Counted from the first letter of the stretch, positions 7,289 through 15,720 are shown. The stretch is DNA of 64,000 nucleotides from Celerinatantimonas sp046054195 (GCF_046054195.1 NZ_JBEQCS010000020.1:28115-92114); one strand, 5' to 3'. Translations and numbers: made by a program. Notes: generated by a model not told the origin, from the sequence alone.

Positions 7289-8561
7289 CCTGGCGCCATT
7301 GGCTGCACAGGCAAACACACTGGCCAAACAAGGCCAGTGGCAACAAGCGAGTGATAAGCTCGCTCTGTTGATTGCCCAGATCACCGGCCACGCAGTGCAA
7401 ACCATTCAAATCAACCGCGACCAATACAGCCTCAACTCTCTCAATGGATTTACGCAACTCGATACAAGCGAAGAGTTATTTTTCAAATACCATCATGAAG
7501 AGGGTGAAGAAAAATCAATTGAGGAATATTACCGAGCCGAACTGCTTAAAAATCATGGTTTCCCCGTTGATTTGCCATTGTATGCCTGTAAAGAACCGGG
7601 CCGACAATTACTACTCTATCGCAAACGCAACACACAGCGCTTTGCCGATGTTTGTCGGCGCTGGGAAGAGCAAGGTGATGCCGCGACCTTAGCAAAACTT
7701 ACCCAAGCGCAGCAGCAATTAGACGAGCTCACCTTTACCAAAGCCAACAATAGTTTGCATCGCGCAAGTGCACAGCTAGTCAAAAATGAAGCCATTCATC
7801 AGCTTTTTTATAACCGCCTAATTGATGATGAACATCCACCAGGTTTTGGCGCTCGCGTCGCTAAATTTTATTTAGATAAAACGATGAAGCTTGGCAATCA
7901 GAGTATCGATTGGTCACAGTTTAGTCGTTATCACTGGCAGATAAACGGCATTGACTATCCGTTAACTGTCGCTGAGCTATTTGCCCAATCAGCACAGGTG
8001 TTAGCTCCTCAAGCACTTGCCAACCACGGGGCAGTGGTCGCCCATGGCGATGCGCACAATGCCAATGTTTGGTTTGAAGATGAGCAAAGCACTTATCTAA
8101 CCCTATTTGATCCAGCATTTGCAGGGGAGAATATTCCAGCACTGCTCGCTGAGGTCAAAGCAACATTTCACAATATTTTTGCGCACCCTTATTGGCTCTA
8201 TGAACCGGATATTGCCCAAACGCACTACCAAGTAGACGTTAGCATCGACCATCAAGCGCAGCAGATTGTCGTGCAACACAACTGGCAATTGACTGACCTA
8301 CGCAAAGCTTTTTTACAGAGCAAAATTAACGACTACTGGCGCCCTCTCATTGCACGGCTCAAAGCTGAGCAACTTTTACCTGAGAATTATCAGCAGATTA
8401 TTCAACTAGCACTATTTTGTTGCCCGACATTGGTATTGGACTTAACCGCCAACGGTTATGGACAACATAATGCGCAAAGTTCTGCATTAGGCTGGGCAAT
8501 TGCTGTTGCACTTGGCAATGGCGGCAAAGGGCCAGGCCAATGGATCAGTGAATTGATGTAA
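7278..8561 (+). CDS. APH-family phosphotransferase-like protein
   Basis: A 427-residue protein with the aminoglycoside/choline kinase (APH) fold signature. The catalytic loop is V-V-A-H-G-D-A-H-N-A-N-V-W, with His256, Asp258 and Asn263, followed by the metal-binding aspartate in L-F-D-P-A-F-A-G about 20 residues on. The N-terminal ~90 residues contain a K-Y-H-H-E-E-G-E-E-K-S-like stretch where the kinase N-lobe would be. It overlaps the end of the HisD-like gene by 11 bases (start 7278, or 7281) and uses CAAGGG at 7267-7272, so it is translationally coupled. It presumably phosphorylates a small hydroxylated or amino metabolite of the same pathway. Substrate is unknown. The long C-terminal extension after the catalytic loop is unusual. 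Confidence 0.7.
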   Translation: MMDNLAPLAAQANTLAKQGQWQQASDKLALLIAQITGHAVQTIQINRDQYSLNSLNGFTQLDTSEELFFKYHHEEGEEKSIEEYYRAELLKNHGFPVDLPLYACKEPGRQLLLYRKRNTQRFADVCRRWEEQGDAATLAKLTQAQQQLDELTFTKANNSLHRASAQLVKNEAIHQLFYNRLIDDEHPPGFGARVAKFYLDKTMKLGNQSIDWSQFSRYHWQINGIDYPLTVAELFAQSAQVLAPQALANHGAVVAHGDAHNANVWFEDEQSTYLTLFDPAFAGENIPALLAEVKATFHNIFAHPYWLYEPDIAQTHYQVDVSIDHQAQQIVVQHNWQLTDLRKAFLQSKINDYWRPLIARLKAEQLLPENYQQIIQLALFCCPTLVLDLTANGYGQHNAQSSALGWAIAVALGNGGKGPGQWISELM

Positions 8562-8577
8562 ATCATTGAGGAGATTT

Positions 8578-9558
8578 ATGAAAGCAGCTCAATTGTATGG
8601 TATTGACGATATTCGAGTTGAAGATATCGCAATGCCAGAAATACTCGATCCCCACCAAGTTCGTCTTAAAGTCGATGCGGTCGGTATTTGTGGCTCAGAT
8701 CTTCATAATTTTCGAACTGGCCAATGGATGAGCAAGCTGCCGATGGTACCAGGGCACGAAATGACAGCGACCGTCATCGAACTCGGAAGTGACGTTCAAA
8801 CATTGGCCATTGGCGATAAAGTGGTTGCAGATTCTCGCGTTTGGTGTGGTGAATGCCCGGCCTGTCAGCAGCAGCGCTATAACCATTGTCAGGCGTTGGC
8901 TTTTGTAGGGGAAGCCTTTGCCGGCGGAATGAGCGAGCAAGTTGTGCTGCACGAGCACCAGCTGCTTAAAGTCCCCAGCGATTTAGACGCGGATATTCGA
9001 GTTTTAAGTGAACCTTTAGGCGTTTCTCTGCGAGTCATAAAACAGCTTCAAGCGACAACAGGCGAGCTGGTTTACGTTGCTGGCGGGGGCACCATTGGCG
9101 GCTTTGCGGCATTGATGCTGCAAGATATCTTTAAGCATCCGGTTCAGTTAAGCGAGCCAAATCAGACCCGCTTTGACAAACTCAGTGCACTCATGAATTT
9201 ATCGCAGCAACCGCAGCCGTTTCACTTCGCGATTGATGCCACTGGTATTCCCAGTGTCATTAACCAGTTGATTGCGCAAATTGAACCAGGTGGGCGCATC
9301 GCGCTGGTCGGGCTGCCACATCATAATAACAGCATTGATATTCTAAGCGTTGTAGAAAAAGAAATAACCTTGGTTGGATGTAGTGTTTTTGATGGCGAGC
9401 AGCATGAGGCTATCGCCTATTTAGCACCGCTAAAAGATAAGCTTAAATCACTGATTTCTGAGCCTTTAAGCTTAGATGACATTCCCCAAACTTATGCCAA
9501 GCTCTGTCAGGGTGGTGTGGATTACCTCAAGGCGGTGATTCATCCTAATCAACATTAA
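8578..9558 (+). CDS. zinc-dependent alcohol dehydrogenase (medium-chain, threonine/sorbitol dehydrogenase type)
   Basis: A medium-chain dehydrogenase/reductase of 326 residues. Catalytic zinc ligands are in V-G-I-C-G-S-D-L-H (Cys38) and P-G-H-E (His60, Glu61). The structural-zinc lobe is intact as C-G-E-C-P-A-C-Q-x6-C. The nucleotide-binding glycines appear as V-A-G-G-G-T-I-G-G. The catalytic domain is normal in length, while the Rossmann region is slightly short. GAGGAG precedes ATG 8578; an upstream in-frame TTG is not needed. It follows the kinase-like gene by 16 bases. Together with the SDR downstream and HisD-like gene upstream it resembles the HpsN/HpsO/HpsP enzyme set for dihydroxypropanesulfonate, but that match is by family only. 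Confidence 0.88.
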   Translation: MKAAQLYGIDDIRVEDIAMPEILDPHQVRLKVDAVGICGSDLHNFRTGQWMSKLPMVPGHEMTATVIELGSDVQTLAIGDKVVADSRVWCGECPACQQQRYNHCQALAFVGEAFAGGMSEQVVLHEHQLLKVPSDLDADIRVLSEPLGVSLRVIKQLQATTGELVYVAGGGTIGGFAALMLQDIFKHPVQLSEPNQTRFDKLSALMNLSQQPQPFHFAIDATGIPSVINQLIAQIEPGGRIALVGLPHHNNSIDILSVVEKEITLVGCSVFDGEQHEAIAYLAPLKDKLKSLISEPLSLDDIPQTYAKLCQGGVDYLKAVIHPNQH

Positions 9559-9575
9559 ATTCAAGGAACAACGAT

Positions 9576-10328
9576 ATGTCAGATACACGATTTTCGGTCT
9601 TTGATAAACACGTTGTAATAACAGGTGGCAGCAAAGGTATTGGCTTTGCTCTGGCCCAAGGCTTTTGTAAAGCTGGAGCCAATGTCACGATAACGGCCCG
9701 CAATCAAGCACAACTAAAAGAAGCCCATCAAGCGCTGCTGGCAATTGATAAGCGCGCCAGTGCACAGGTATTAGATGTCACTGATGATGATGCTATCCGC
9801 ACTTTTTTTAAGGCCAACCCGATAGATGTGCTCATTAACAATGCCGGAGTTGAGCACGTTTGTGAGTCGCTTAATATGAGCGAAGCGATTTGGGATAAAG
9901 TCGTAGATACAAACTTAAAGGGAAGTTTTTTCTGCGCTCGAGCCGCGGCCGAGGCGATGAAATCTCAGGGCAAAGGCGCCATCATTAATATGTGCTCACT
10001 AACCAGCGCGGTCGGGGTTCCAGGCGCGGTGCCTTATGGCGCGTCCAAAAGCGGTTTGCTGGGAGTCACTAGGGCCTTAAGTAGCGAATGGGCCAAGTAT
10101 AATATTCGGGTCAATGCCATTGGTCCGGGCTATTTTCAAACCGAAATGACCGATGTGTTTTATCAAGACGCCCAATGGCGTGAGTCAATGCTCGAGAAAA
10201 TTCCGCTGCAACGGTTTGGCCAATTAGATGATTTAATCGGCAGTGCAATCTTTCTTGCCAGTGACGCCTCAGCGTACATGACAGGTCAGGTATTATATGT
10301 AGATGGTGGCTATCTCGCTTCTATCTAG
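9576..10328 (+). CDS. short-chain dehydrogenase/reductase (SDR)
   Basis: Classical SDR of 250 residues. The nucleotide-binding motif is T-G-G-S-K-G-I-G, followed by N-N-A-G. The catalytic residues are Ser in M-C-S-L-T-S and Y-x3-K in Y-G-A-S-K, and the C-terminal A-S-D-A-S-A-Y-M-T-G-Q-V-L-Y-V-D-G-G is typical of the FabG/gluconate 5-dehydrogenase group. It is the last gene of the importer-dehydrogenase operon, 17 bases after the zinc dehydrogenase and followed by a terminator. It likely interconverts a hydroxyl and keto form of the imported compound using NAD(P). Confidence 0.92.
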   Translation: MSDTRFSVFDKHVVITGGSKGIGFALAQGFCKAGANVTITARNQAQLKEAHQALLAIDKRASAQVLDVTDDDAIRTFFKANPIDVLINNAGVEHVCESLNMSEAIWDKVVDTNLKGSFFCARAAAEAMKSQGKGAIINMCSLTSAVGVPGAVPYGASKSGLLGVTRALSSEWAKYNIRVNAIGPGYFQTEMTDVFYQDAQWRESMLEKIPLQRFGQLDDLIGSAIFLASDASAYMTGQVLYVDGGYLASI

Positions 10329-10370
10329 CTAGATAAATTCCTCTTAAATACGGCCTTTCAGGTTCTTTTA

Positions 10371-10402
10371 AAATCCGATATCAGAGCTGGTATCGGATTT
10401 TT
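10371..10402 (+). terminator. Rho-independent terminator of the importer-dehydrogenase operon
   Basis: Perfect ten-pair stem (AAATCCGATA / TATCGGATTT, ten-base loop) running into TTTTTCT, 42 bases after the SDR stop. Confidence 0.85.
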
Positions 10403-10464
10403 CTACCTTGAACCATCAGGTTTTAATGCGTATTGCTAAAGATACAGTAGAGCCAGTCACCCAA

Positions 10465-11601
10465 TTACACTTCAAAGAGCAGCTCACTTTTCAAATCAGC
10501 GATTGAACAACAACCAAGCTGGGCGATAGTTCGGTCGATTTCACCGCGGATCAAGTTCATCGCATCAAGAGCACCTTGTTCGCCAGCGGTTGCCATTGCA
10601 TACAATAGTGGCCGACCTAACAGCACGCCATTAGCGCCAAGAGCCAACGCTTTAACAATATCAGTACCACGACGAAAACCACTGTCGATAAAGATTAATG
10701 GCTCAGGACCAATCAATCGGCGAATTTCAGCTAACAATAAAATCGGGCTAATGGTTCCATCGAGCTGACGACCACCATGATTTGACAGCATCACCCCATC
10801 ACATCCAACTTCAATCGCTTTGCGACAATCATCCGGGGCAATAAGCCCTTTTAAAAGCAGTGGGCCATCCCAGATGGAGCGGATCCATGCCAGAGAATCC
10901 CAGTCTAATTCGGTTTCCATCTGCTCAGCAAAATAGGTCGCCCCACCCACACCTTTTTGATACTGCTCAGGCAGGTAAGGTTTCAAGTTGCCAAATCCGG
11001 GGATCCCTTGAGGGAGGATCACGCGGCGCACCCAATTTGGCTTAGTTGCGATATTGAAGTAGCTTTTAAGCGATAGCTTCATCGGCCGTGCATAGTTGCG
11101 TTTATCGCGTTCGCGATTACCAAAATGAACCGCATCAACAGAAACGACCAAGGCTTTGCAACCATTGTCTTTGGCGCGTTTGAGTAAATCTTCTGTGACA
11201 TGTTTATCTTTTAAAACATAAAGCTGGAACCAATGATTATCATTGCCATGGCAACCAATCTGTTCAATTGAGCTCGTTGAAACCGTACTTTGAATATAGG
11301 GAATTCCAGCCTTGGCAGCAGCACAAGCCAACAGTTCATCGGCTCGATTACGCAACATTCCGTTATAACCAGTTGGAGCAACCGCCACTGGCATCTGATA
11401 ATTTTTCCCGAACCAATTGACCCCCAAGTCGCGTTTTGGTGAAGCTTTAAGCACTGGCGGAATAAATTGCCAACGGGAAAACACCGATTGGTTGTTGGCC
11501 ATTGTAATCTCATCTTCAGCGCCACCATCGACATAATCGAATGCAAACTTAGGTAACTTGCGCTGGGCTGCTTGTCGGTAATCATTTAGGTTCAATAACA
11601 T
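10465..11601 (-). CDS. FMN-dependent alpha-hydroxy acid dehydrogenase (LldD/glycolate oxidase family)
   Basis: A 378-residue FMN flavoprotein that oxidises a 2-hydroxy acid to the 2-keto acid. The N-terminal F-D-Y-V-D-G-G-A-E-D-E, P-T-G-Y-N-G-M-L, W-F-Q-L-Y, the active-site S-N-H-G-G-R-Q-L-D (catalytic His) and D-S-G-F-R-R-G-T-D-I-V-K-A-L-A-L-G-A are all present. Start chosen at 11601 (AGGGA seven bases ahead); an in-frame ATG at 11643 would run through an operator-like site region. It is divergent from the GntR regulator gene, with HutC-like palindromes between them. In the proposed pathway it would act on the hydroxy acid made by the HisD-like enzyme; this is inference. It could also be an ordinary L-lactate or mandelate-type dehydrogenase. 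Confidence 0.9.
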   Translation of the reverse strand: MLLNLNDYRQAAQRKLPKFAFDYVDGGAEDEITMANNQSVFSRWQFIPPVLKASPKRDLGVNWFGKNYQMPVAVAPTGYNGMLRNRADELLACAAAKAGIPYIQSTVSTSSIEQIGCHGNDNHWFQLYVLKDKHVTEDLLKRAKDNGCKALVVSVDAVHFGNRERDKRNYARPMKLSLKSYFNIATKPNWVRRVILPQGIPGFGNLKPYLPEQYQKGVGGATYFAEQMETELDWDSLAWIRSIWDGPLLLKGLIAPDDCRKAIEVGCDGVMLSNHGGRQLDGTISPILLLAEIRRLIGPEPLIFIDSGFRRGTDIVKALALGANGVLLGRPLLYAMATAGEQGALDAMNLIRGEIDRTIAQLGCCSIADLKSELLFEV

Positions 11602-11667
11602 CTTAATATCCCTATAGCGACTAGATTTCATTACGATAATCATTCATTCTAGAGAGTTATCTATGAT

Positions 11668-11677
11668 TGTCTATACA
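11668..11677. promoter_or_regulatory. HutC/GntR-type operator-like site in the divergent promoter region
   Basis: TGTCTATACA, nine of ten matches to TGTATATACA, embedded in ATTGTCTATACAAT. It lies 67 bases upstream of the FMN dehydrogenase start, where a repressor could block its promoter. Confidence 0.5.
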
Positions 11678-11769
11678 ATTAAAACGATAACGGTTGATTA
11701 ATTTCTATAAATAAATTAATAAGAACCTTCAAATAATTAATAACCAAAACGAATCGGGTTTTAACATGA

Positions 11770-11787
11770 TATAATCATGTATATATC
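11770..11787 (+). promoter_or_regulatory. -10 element with overlapping operator-like site for the gntR gene
   Basis: TATAAT at 11770-11775 makes a good -10 box for the regulator gene, although no clear -35 is seen. TGTATATATC at 11778-11787 (eight of ten to the palindrome) would cover the transcription start, which fits autorepression. Confidence 0.4.
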
Positions 11788-11839
11788 CCTAAATTCATTA
11801 CTTTCTCATGGAAAAGACCCAACAAAAGGATTAATCACC

Positions 11840-12601
11840 ATGGCTGAACACATTCTCGCAGCTCAATTATCCAGCGCTATGGAAGATAGTCCTCAGCCGA
11901 TCTACCAACGCGTTAAAAAAGCGATTATTAAACAAATAACCGAAGGCGTGTGGCAAGCCAACCAGAAGATCCCATCAGAAAGTAATTTAGTCAAAGAGCT
12001 CGGAGTCAGTCGCATGACGATTAACCGAGCACTGCGAGAGCTTACCAGTGAAGGTTATTTAATCCGTATGCAGGGCGTTGGAACCTTCATTGCCAAAACA
12101 CAAGGTTATACGGCCATGTTGGAAGTTCACAACATTGCCGAAGAGATTGCCCTACGAGGCCATATTCATACCAGTAAGGTGCTTGAGTTGAGCGAGCGCC
12201 GAGCAGACCCAGAGCAAGCAGCCATGTTAGGGCGCAGCACGGGCGACAGTATTTTCTACTCGCATATCATTCACTATGAAAATGATATTCCAGTACAGAT
12301 TGAACAAAGGCTCGTCAACCCAGATATGGCACCTGATTATCTAAAGCAAGATTACGAAGCGCAGCCACCGTATACTTATCTGATGAATATTGCGCCATTA
12401 ACCGCAGGAGAGCACATTGTTGAAGCGGTGATGCCAACCCCTCGCCAAAGAGCTAATTTGCAGATTGATGAATTTGAACCCTGTTTGTTAATTCGTCGCC
12501 AGACTTGGAGCGAGCATACAATCGTCACCTACTCTAAACTGCTCTACCCTGGCTCACGATATAAACTGTTTGGTAGCTTTAAAGGTCGCCAACATCCGTA
12601 A
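11840..12601 (+). CDS. GntR-family transcriptional regulator, HutC-like with UTRA domain
   Basis: A 253-residue repressor. The N-terminal winged helix has Q-P-I-Y-Q-R-V-K, I-P-S-E-S-N-L-V-K-E-L-G-V-S-R-M-T-I-N-R-A-L-R-E-L and G-V-G-T-F. The C-terminal UTRA ligand domain has the HutC-type features A-P-L-T-A-G-E-H-I-V-E-A and R-R-Q-T-W-S followed by Y-P-G-S-R-Y-K-L-F-G. Overall it resembles the histidine-utilisation repressor HutC, yet no hut gene is in the window. Start ATG 11840 has AAAGGA nine bases ahead; the in-frame ATG 11777 lies inside the operator-like site. It probably controls hisC, the importer operon, the FMN dehydrogenase and itself through TGTATATACA sites (inferred). The true inducer is unknown. 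Confidence 0.9.
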   Translation: MAEHILAAQLSSAMEDSPQPIYQRVKKAIIKQITEGVWQANQKIPSESNLVKELGVSRMTINRALRELTSEGYLIRMQGVGTFIAKTQGYTAMLEVHNIAEEIALRGHIHTSKVLELSERRADPEQAAMLGRSTGDSIFYSHIIHYENDIPVQIEQRLVNPDMAPDYLKQDYEAQPPYTYLMNIAPLTAGEHIVEAVMPTPRQRANLQIDEFEPCLLIRRQTWSEHTIVTYSKLLYPGSRYKLFGSFKGRQHP

Positions 12602-12607
12602 AACGCA

Positions 12608-12636
12608 AGGCCTTCAACTATGGGTTTGGGCCTCTT
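12608..12636. terminator. possible hairpin between convergent genes
   Basis: AGGCC and GGCCT arms (12608-12612, 12629-12633) follow the gntR stop and overlap the end of the convergent minus-strand gene. The stem is short and followed only by CTT, so it is weak. Confidence 0.3.
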
Positions 12637-12991
12637 GTACAAAGTTCTGTAGATCACCAAGCGCCTCAATAGCACCAGAGCTTAACGTATAGCCAAATAG
12701 CTGTTGGTGTTTGGTGATATCAAAATACAATAGTTGCCCCTGACAATGCGCAATGGTCACGCAGCGCTTGCTATGCTCAAGGGTAATGGGCGAACGGGAT
12801 ATTTCAACAAGCTCTTTTATATAGGCATACAGTTGGTCGCAAACTTTAACGGTAGAATGAGCAATAAGAACATTGTCTTCAAGCTCATCTTCCCCATAGA
12901 TATGCCATAACTGGCCCCGATAAAGTACCGGTTTGCTGACATCTAACGTTTTTACCCATTGCTTATAATATTCCGGTAGTCTGATGCTCAT
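12614..12991 (-). CDS. hypothetical protein, 125 aa
   Basis: A small soluble protein with no signal peptide or membrane segment, convergent with gntR and ending 12 bases from it. Visible are an N-terminal Y-Y-K-Q-W-V-K-T-L, two central cysteines (K-V-C-D-Q, K-R-C-V-T-I-A-H-C), a I-Y-G-E-D-E-L-E-D acidic stretch and a histidine-containing F-D-I-T-K-H-Q-Q-L-F-G-Y. I do not recognise the family. It appears to be monocistronic. Confidence 0.6.
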   Translation of the reverse strand: MSIRLPEYYKQWVKTLDVSKPVLYRGQLWHIYGEDELEDNVLIAHSTVKVCDQLYAYIKELVEISRSPITLEHSKRCVTIAHCQGQLLYFDITKHQQLFGYTLSSGAIEALGDLQNFVQEAQTHS

Positions 12992-13154
12992 CGTTCGCCA
13001 CCCATCACGCCATAAAAGATATTACAACGAAAACCAAACTCGTTTTCTTTTCACAACTGCAACGTTCACTAAAAGTATAGTAGAGGGAGCAATGAGTTGA
13101 AATTCACCAATAGCAAAATGTCTACAAAAGCACGTAACTTAATGATTTAAAATA

Positions 13155-13182
13155 AAAAGGCGAGCATCGAGCTCGCCTTTTA
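13155..13182 (-). terminator. Rho-independent terminator of the MFS gene
   Basis: Seven-pair stem GGCGAGC / GCTCGCC flanked by A and T runs on both sides, 18 bases after the stop of the minus-strand MFS gene. It could work in both directions. Confidence 0.85.
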
Positions 13183-13199
13183 TCAAAAAGAATCGAATA

Positions 13200-14528
13200 T
13201 TAAACCGCTGATACAGCAAGGTCTAAACGAGGACGAAAACGCATTACCGCAAGGCTTGCCAAGACACCAACAACACAAACCCCAGCGACGTAATACATCG
13301 GAGCTTGAGCATCTTCCATGATCATCGCACTGACAAACATCGGTGTTGTCCCGCCAAAGATAGCGTAAGCGACATTATATGAGAACGACAAGCCTGAGAA
13401 TCGAATCGGCGCTGGAAAACTTTTCACAGCAATGGCCGGAACCACACCAACAATCCCCACAAAGAAGCCTACTACCGCATACATTGGGAACAGATAAGTC
13501 GTGTCCTGCAGCATCGTTGAATAGAACGCCCAGTAACTCACGCCCAGACCAATACTAAAGATTGCCATAATTGGACCATTACCAAAACGATCTGCTAATG
13601 CACCTGAGACCAAGCAACCGACTAAAATACAGATAATGGCAACACTATTGGCTTCAAGCGAAGTTTGCGGGTCAAGATGAACCAATTTTTGCAACAGTGA
13701 AGGCGTCATCAAAATTGTAACCACAATCGCTGCGGTTAACACCCAAGTCACCGCCATTGAAACCAAAACCGATGGGGTATGATCTTTTAATACCGATTTA
13801 ATAGGTAACTCTTGCGAGAGCTCTTTATGTTCCTGCATCTCTTTAAAGATTGGGGTTTCATGTAACCAACGACGCAGATACATAGTGATAAAGCCAAACA
13901 CGCCGCCCAACAAAAATGGTAAACGCCAGCCATACTGGTGGATCTGTTCGCCTGTCATTGATGAGTGAATGCCAGTTGCAACCAATGAGCCGATTAAGAT
14001 ACCAGCGACCAAGCCTGCCGATAATGTCCCACAAGCCAAGCCAATGTGGCGTTTAGAAACGTGCTCTGTTACAAACACCCAAGCGCCAGGGGCTTCCCCA
14101 CCAATTGCCGCACCTTGCAACACTCGGCATAACAGCAGCAACAGCGGCGCTAAAATACCAACACTTTGATAAGTTGGCATCAAGCCGATGGCCATAGTTG
14201 GCACAGCCATCAGGAAAATACTCAGCATAAACATCCGTTTACGCCCCAGCATATCGCCAAAGTGCGCCATAATAATGCCCCCAAGCGGGCGAGCTAGGTA
14301 ACCTGCGGCAAAAATACCGTAAGTTTGAACCTGACGCAGCCAATCAGGCATTTCTGCTGGGAAAAACAAACTACCCACGACATTGGCAAAATAGACAAAA
14401 ATGACAAAATCATAAAATTCTAGCGCTCCGCCAAGAGCCGATAGACTTAAGGTTTTGCCATCATTCCAATTCAAATGCCGATGTTTAGGTTGGGTGTTGC
14501 CCTGAATATTACGAGTTTCCGTGTTCAT
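13200..14528 (-). CDS. MFS transporter, metabolite:H+ symporter (MHS) family
   Basis: Inner-membrane carrier of 442 residues with twelve hydrophobic segments. The MHS signature is clear: a G-G-A-L-E-F-Y-D-F-V-I-F start, P-L-G-G-I-I-M-A-H-F-G-D-x-x-G-R-K in loop 2-3, G-A-A-I-G-G-E-A-P-G-A near helix 4-5, and R-R-x-L-H-E-T-P in the central loop. Members carry proline/betaine, citrate, 2-oxoglutarate or related carboxylates with protons. It stands alone between two terminator/promoter regions, so the substrate cannot be inferred from context. Confidence 0.9.
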   Translation of the reverse strand: MNTETRNIQGNTQPKHRHLNWNDGKTLSLSALGGALEFYDFVIFVYFANVVGSLFFPAEMPDWLRQVQTYGIFAAGYLARPLGGIIMAHFGDMLGRKRMFMLSIFLMAVPTMAIGLMPTYQSVGILAPLLLLLCRVLQGAAIGGEAPGAWVFVTEHVSKRHIGLACGTLSAGLVAGILIGSLVATGIHSSMTGEQIHQYGWRLPFLLGGVFGFITMYLRRWLHETPIFKEMQEHKELSQELPIKSVLKDHTPSVLVSMAVTWVLTAAIVVTILMTPSLLQKLVHLDPQTSLEANSVAIICILVGCLVSGALADRFGNGPIMAIFSIGLGVSYWAFYSTMLQDTTYLFPMYAVVGFFVGIVGVVPAIAVKSFPAPIRFSGLSFSYNVAYAIFGGTTPMFVSAMIMEDAQAPMYYVAGVCVVGVLASLAVMRFRPRLDLAVSAV

Positions 14529-14819
14529 GATAATCCATCATTGCTCATTTCATGCTATTACAGTTAAAAATAAACCTTTATTTCCTGCGATTTTAAACTT
14601 TTTTATTAAAAAAAAGCAGAAATAAGAAATTTTTATTTATATGAACCACGATAATACTGACACTGATATAGAAAATAAAGCTATTTTTGCTGATTTTATC
14701 GGCAATTTTTCACCTCTGTTAGCCCTACATTTGAGTAAAACTCACTCAACTTGAAATAGATCTAGTATCCTGTGCTACGATGGGAACCAATCCTTTTATA
14801 TTATTTGGAAGATAAGTCT

Positions 14820-15548
14820 ATGAACCCAACAATTGATCTCCTGCGCCATCATACATCTGTTCGTAAATTTACCGGCGAACCCATTAGCAGCGATCAGCTC
14901 AACGCTATCTTTGAGTCAGCACAGATGGCCTCAACCTCTAGCTTTATGCAAACAGGCTCAATTGTTCGGGTCACTGACCCACAGCTTCGGGAAAAATTTG
15001 CAGCCCTGGCCGGAGGGCAAACTTGGATTAGTGAAGCGGCAGAATTTTTAGTTTGGTGCGCGGATTTTCATCGTCATCAACAAATCGCTCCTGAAGCCAA
15101 ACTAGGGTTTAGTGAACAATTGCTGATAGGTTCAATTGATGTAGCATTAATGGCTGAAAACGCACTTGTTGCAGCAGAGTCGATGGGCCTTGGCGGCGTG
15201 TTTATTGGTGGCATTAGAAACGATCCCAAACAGGTCGCCCAGCTGCTAGAACTGCCAAAAAATGTCCTGCCATTATTTGGCATGTGTTTAGGCTATCCTG
15301 CGCAGGAACCCAGCATTCGTCCGCGCCTGCCCCAAGCGCTAGTCGTTCATGAAAACACCTACAATAAAACGCTCGATAAAGAATTATTAGCTGAATATGA
15401 CAGGCACGTTGTCGAATATTACAGCGCGCGCGCTGGTGCCAATGCCAAAGTAGCCAGTTGGAGCGAACAGATAAGTGCCACGCTGAGTAAAGAGTCTCGC
15501 CCACATATTAAAGCGTTCTTAAATGAACAGGGCTTTGATATTAAATAG
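14820..15548 (+). CDS. nfsA: oxygen-insensitive NADPH nitroreductase, NfsA type
   Basis: FMN-dependent nitro/quinone reductase of 242 residues, close to the 240 of E. coli NfsA. Typical features are the N-terminal H-H-T-S-V-R-K-F-T-G-E-P-I flavin segment, Q-M-A-S-T-S-S-F-M-Q, a G-L-G-G-V-F-I-G-G-I-R-N segment and C-L-G-Y-P-A-Q-E-P-x-I-R-P-R-L-P. GGAAG precedes ATG 14820. It is monocistronic, with a 290-base AT-rich upstream region shared divergently with the MFS gene. In relatives the gene belongs to the redox stress response; no SoxS-type site was identified here. Confidence 0.88.
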   Translation: MNPTIDLLRHHTSVRKFTGEPISSDQLNAIFESAQMASTSSFMQTGSIVRVTDPQLREKFAALAGGQTWISEAAEFLVWCADFHRHQQIAPEAKLGFSEQLLIGSIDVALMAENALVAAESMGLGGVFIGGIRNDPKQVAQLLELPKNVLPLFGMCLGYPAQEPSIRPRLPQALVVHENTYNKTLDKELLAEYDRHVVEYYSARAGANAKVASWSEQISATLSKESRPHIKAFLNEQGFDIK

Positions 15549-15665
15549 CGTTAGCGCTTTGCCAAATGACACTTTTGCTTAAGCTCAAAGATAGGTAAAG
15601 AAGTGCAGCATCTTGGAATCTATGAAAAATTATTGATTTCAATGGCGATATCATCATAAAAATCC

Positions 15666-15710
15666 GTGTACGATGATGACTCTGTTTTACTTAGAGTCAT
15701 CACTGTACGC
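15666..15710 (+). repeat. 18-bp imperfect inverted repeat in the leader of the AEC carrier gene
   Basis: Arms 15666-15683 and 15693-15710 pair at 15 of 18 positions around a nine-base loop. The right arm ends directly before AGGGAG, the ribosome site at 15711-15716. It is not followed by a T tract, so an operator or a hairpin controlling translation is more likely than a terminator. Confidence 0.7.
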
Positions 15711-15720
15711 AGGGAGCGTT

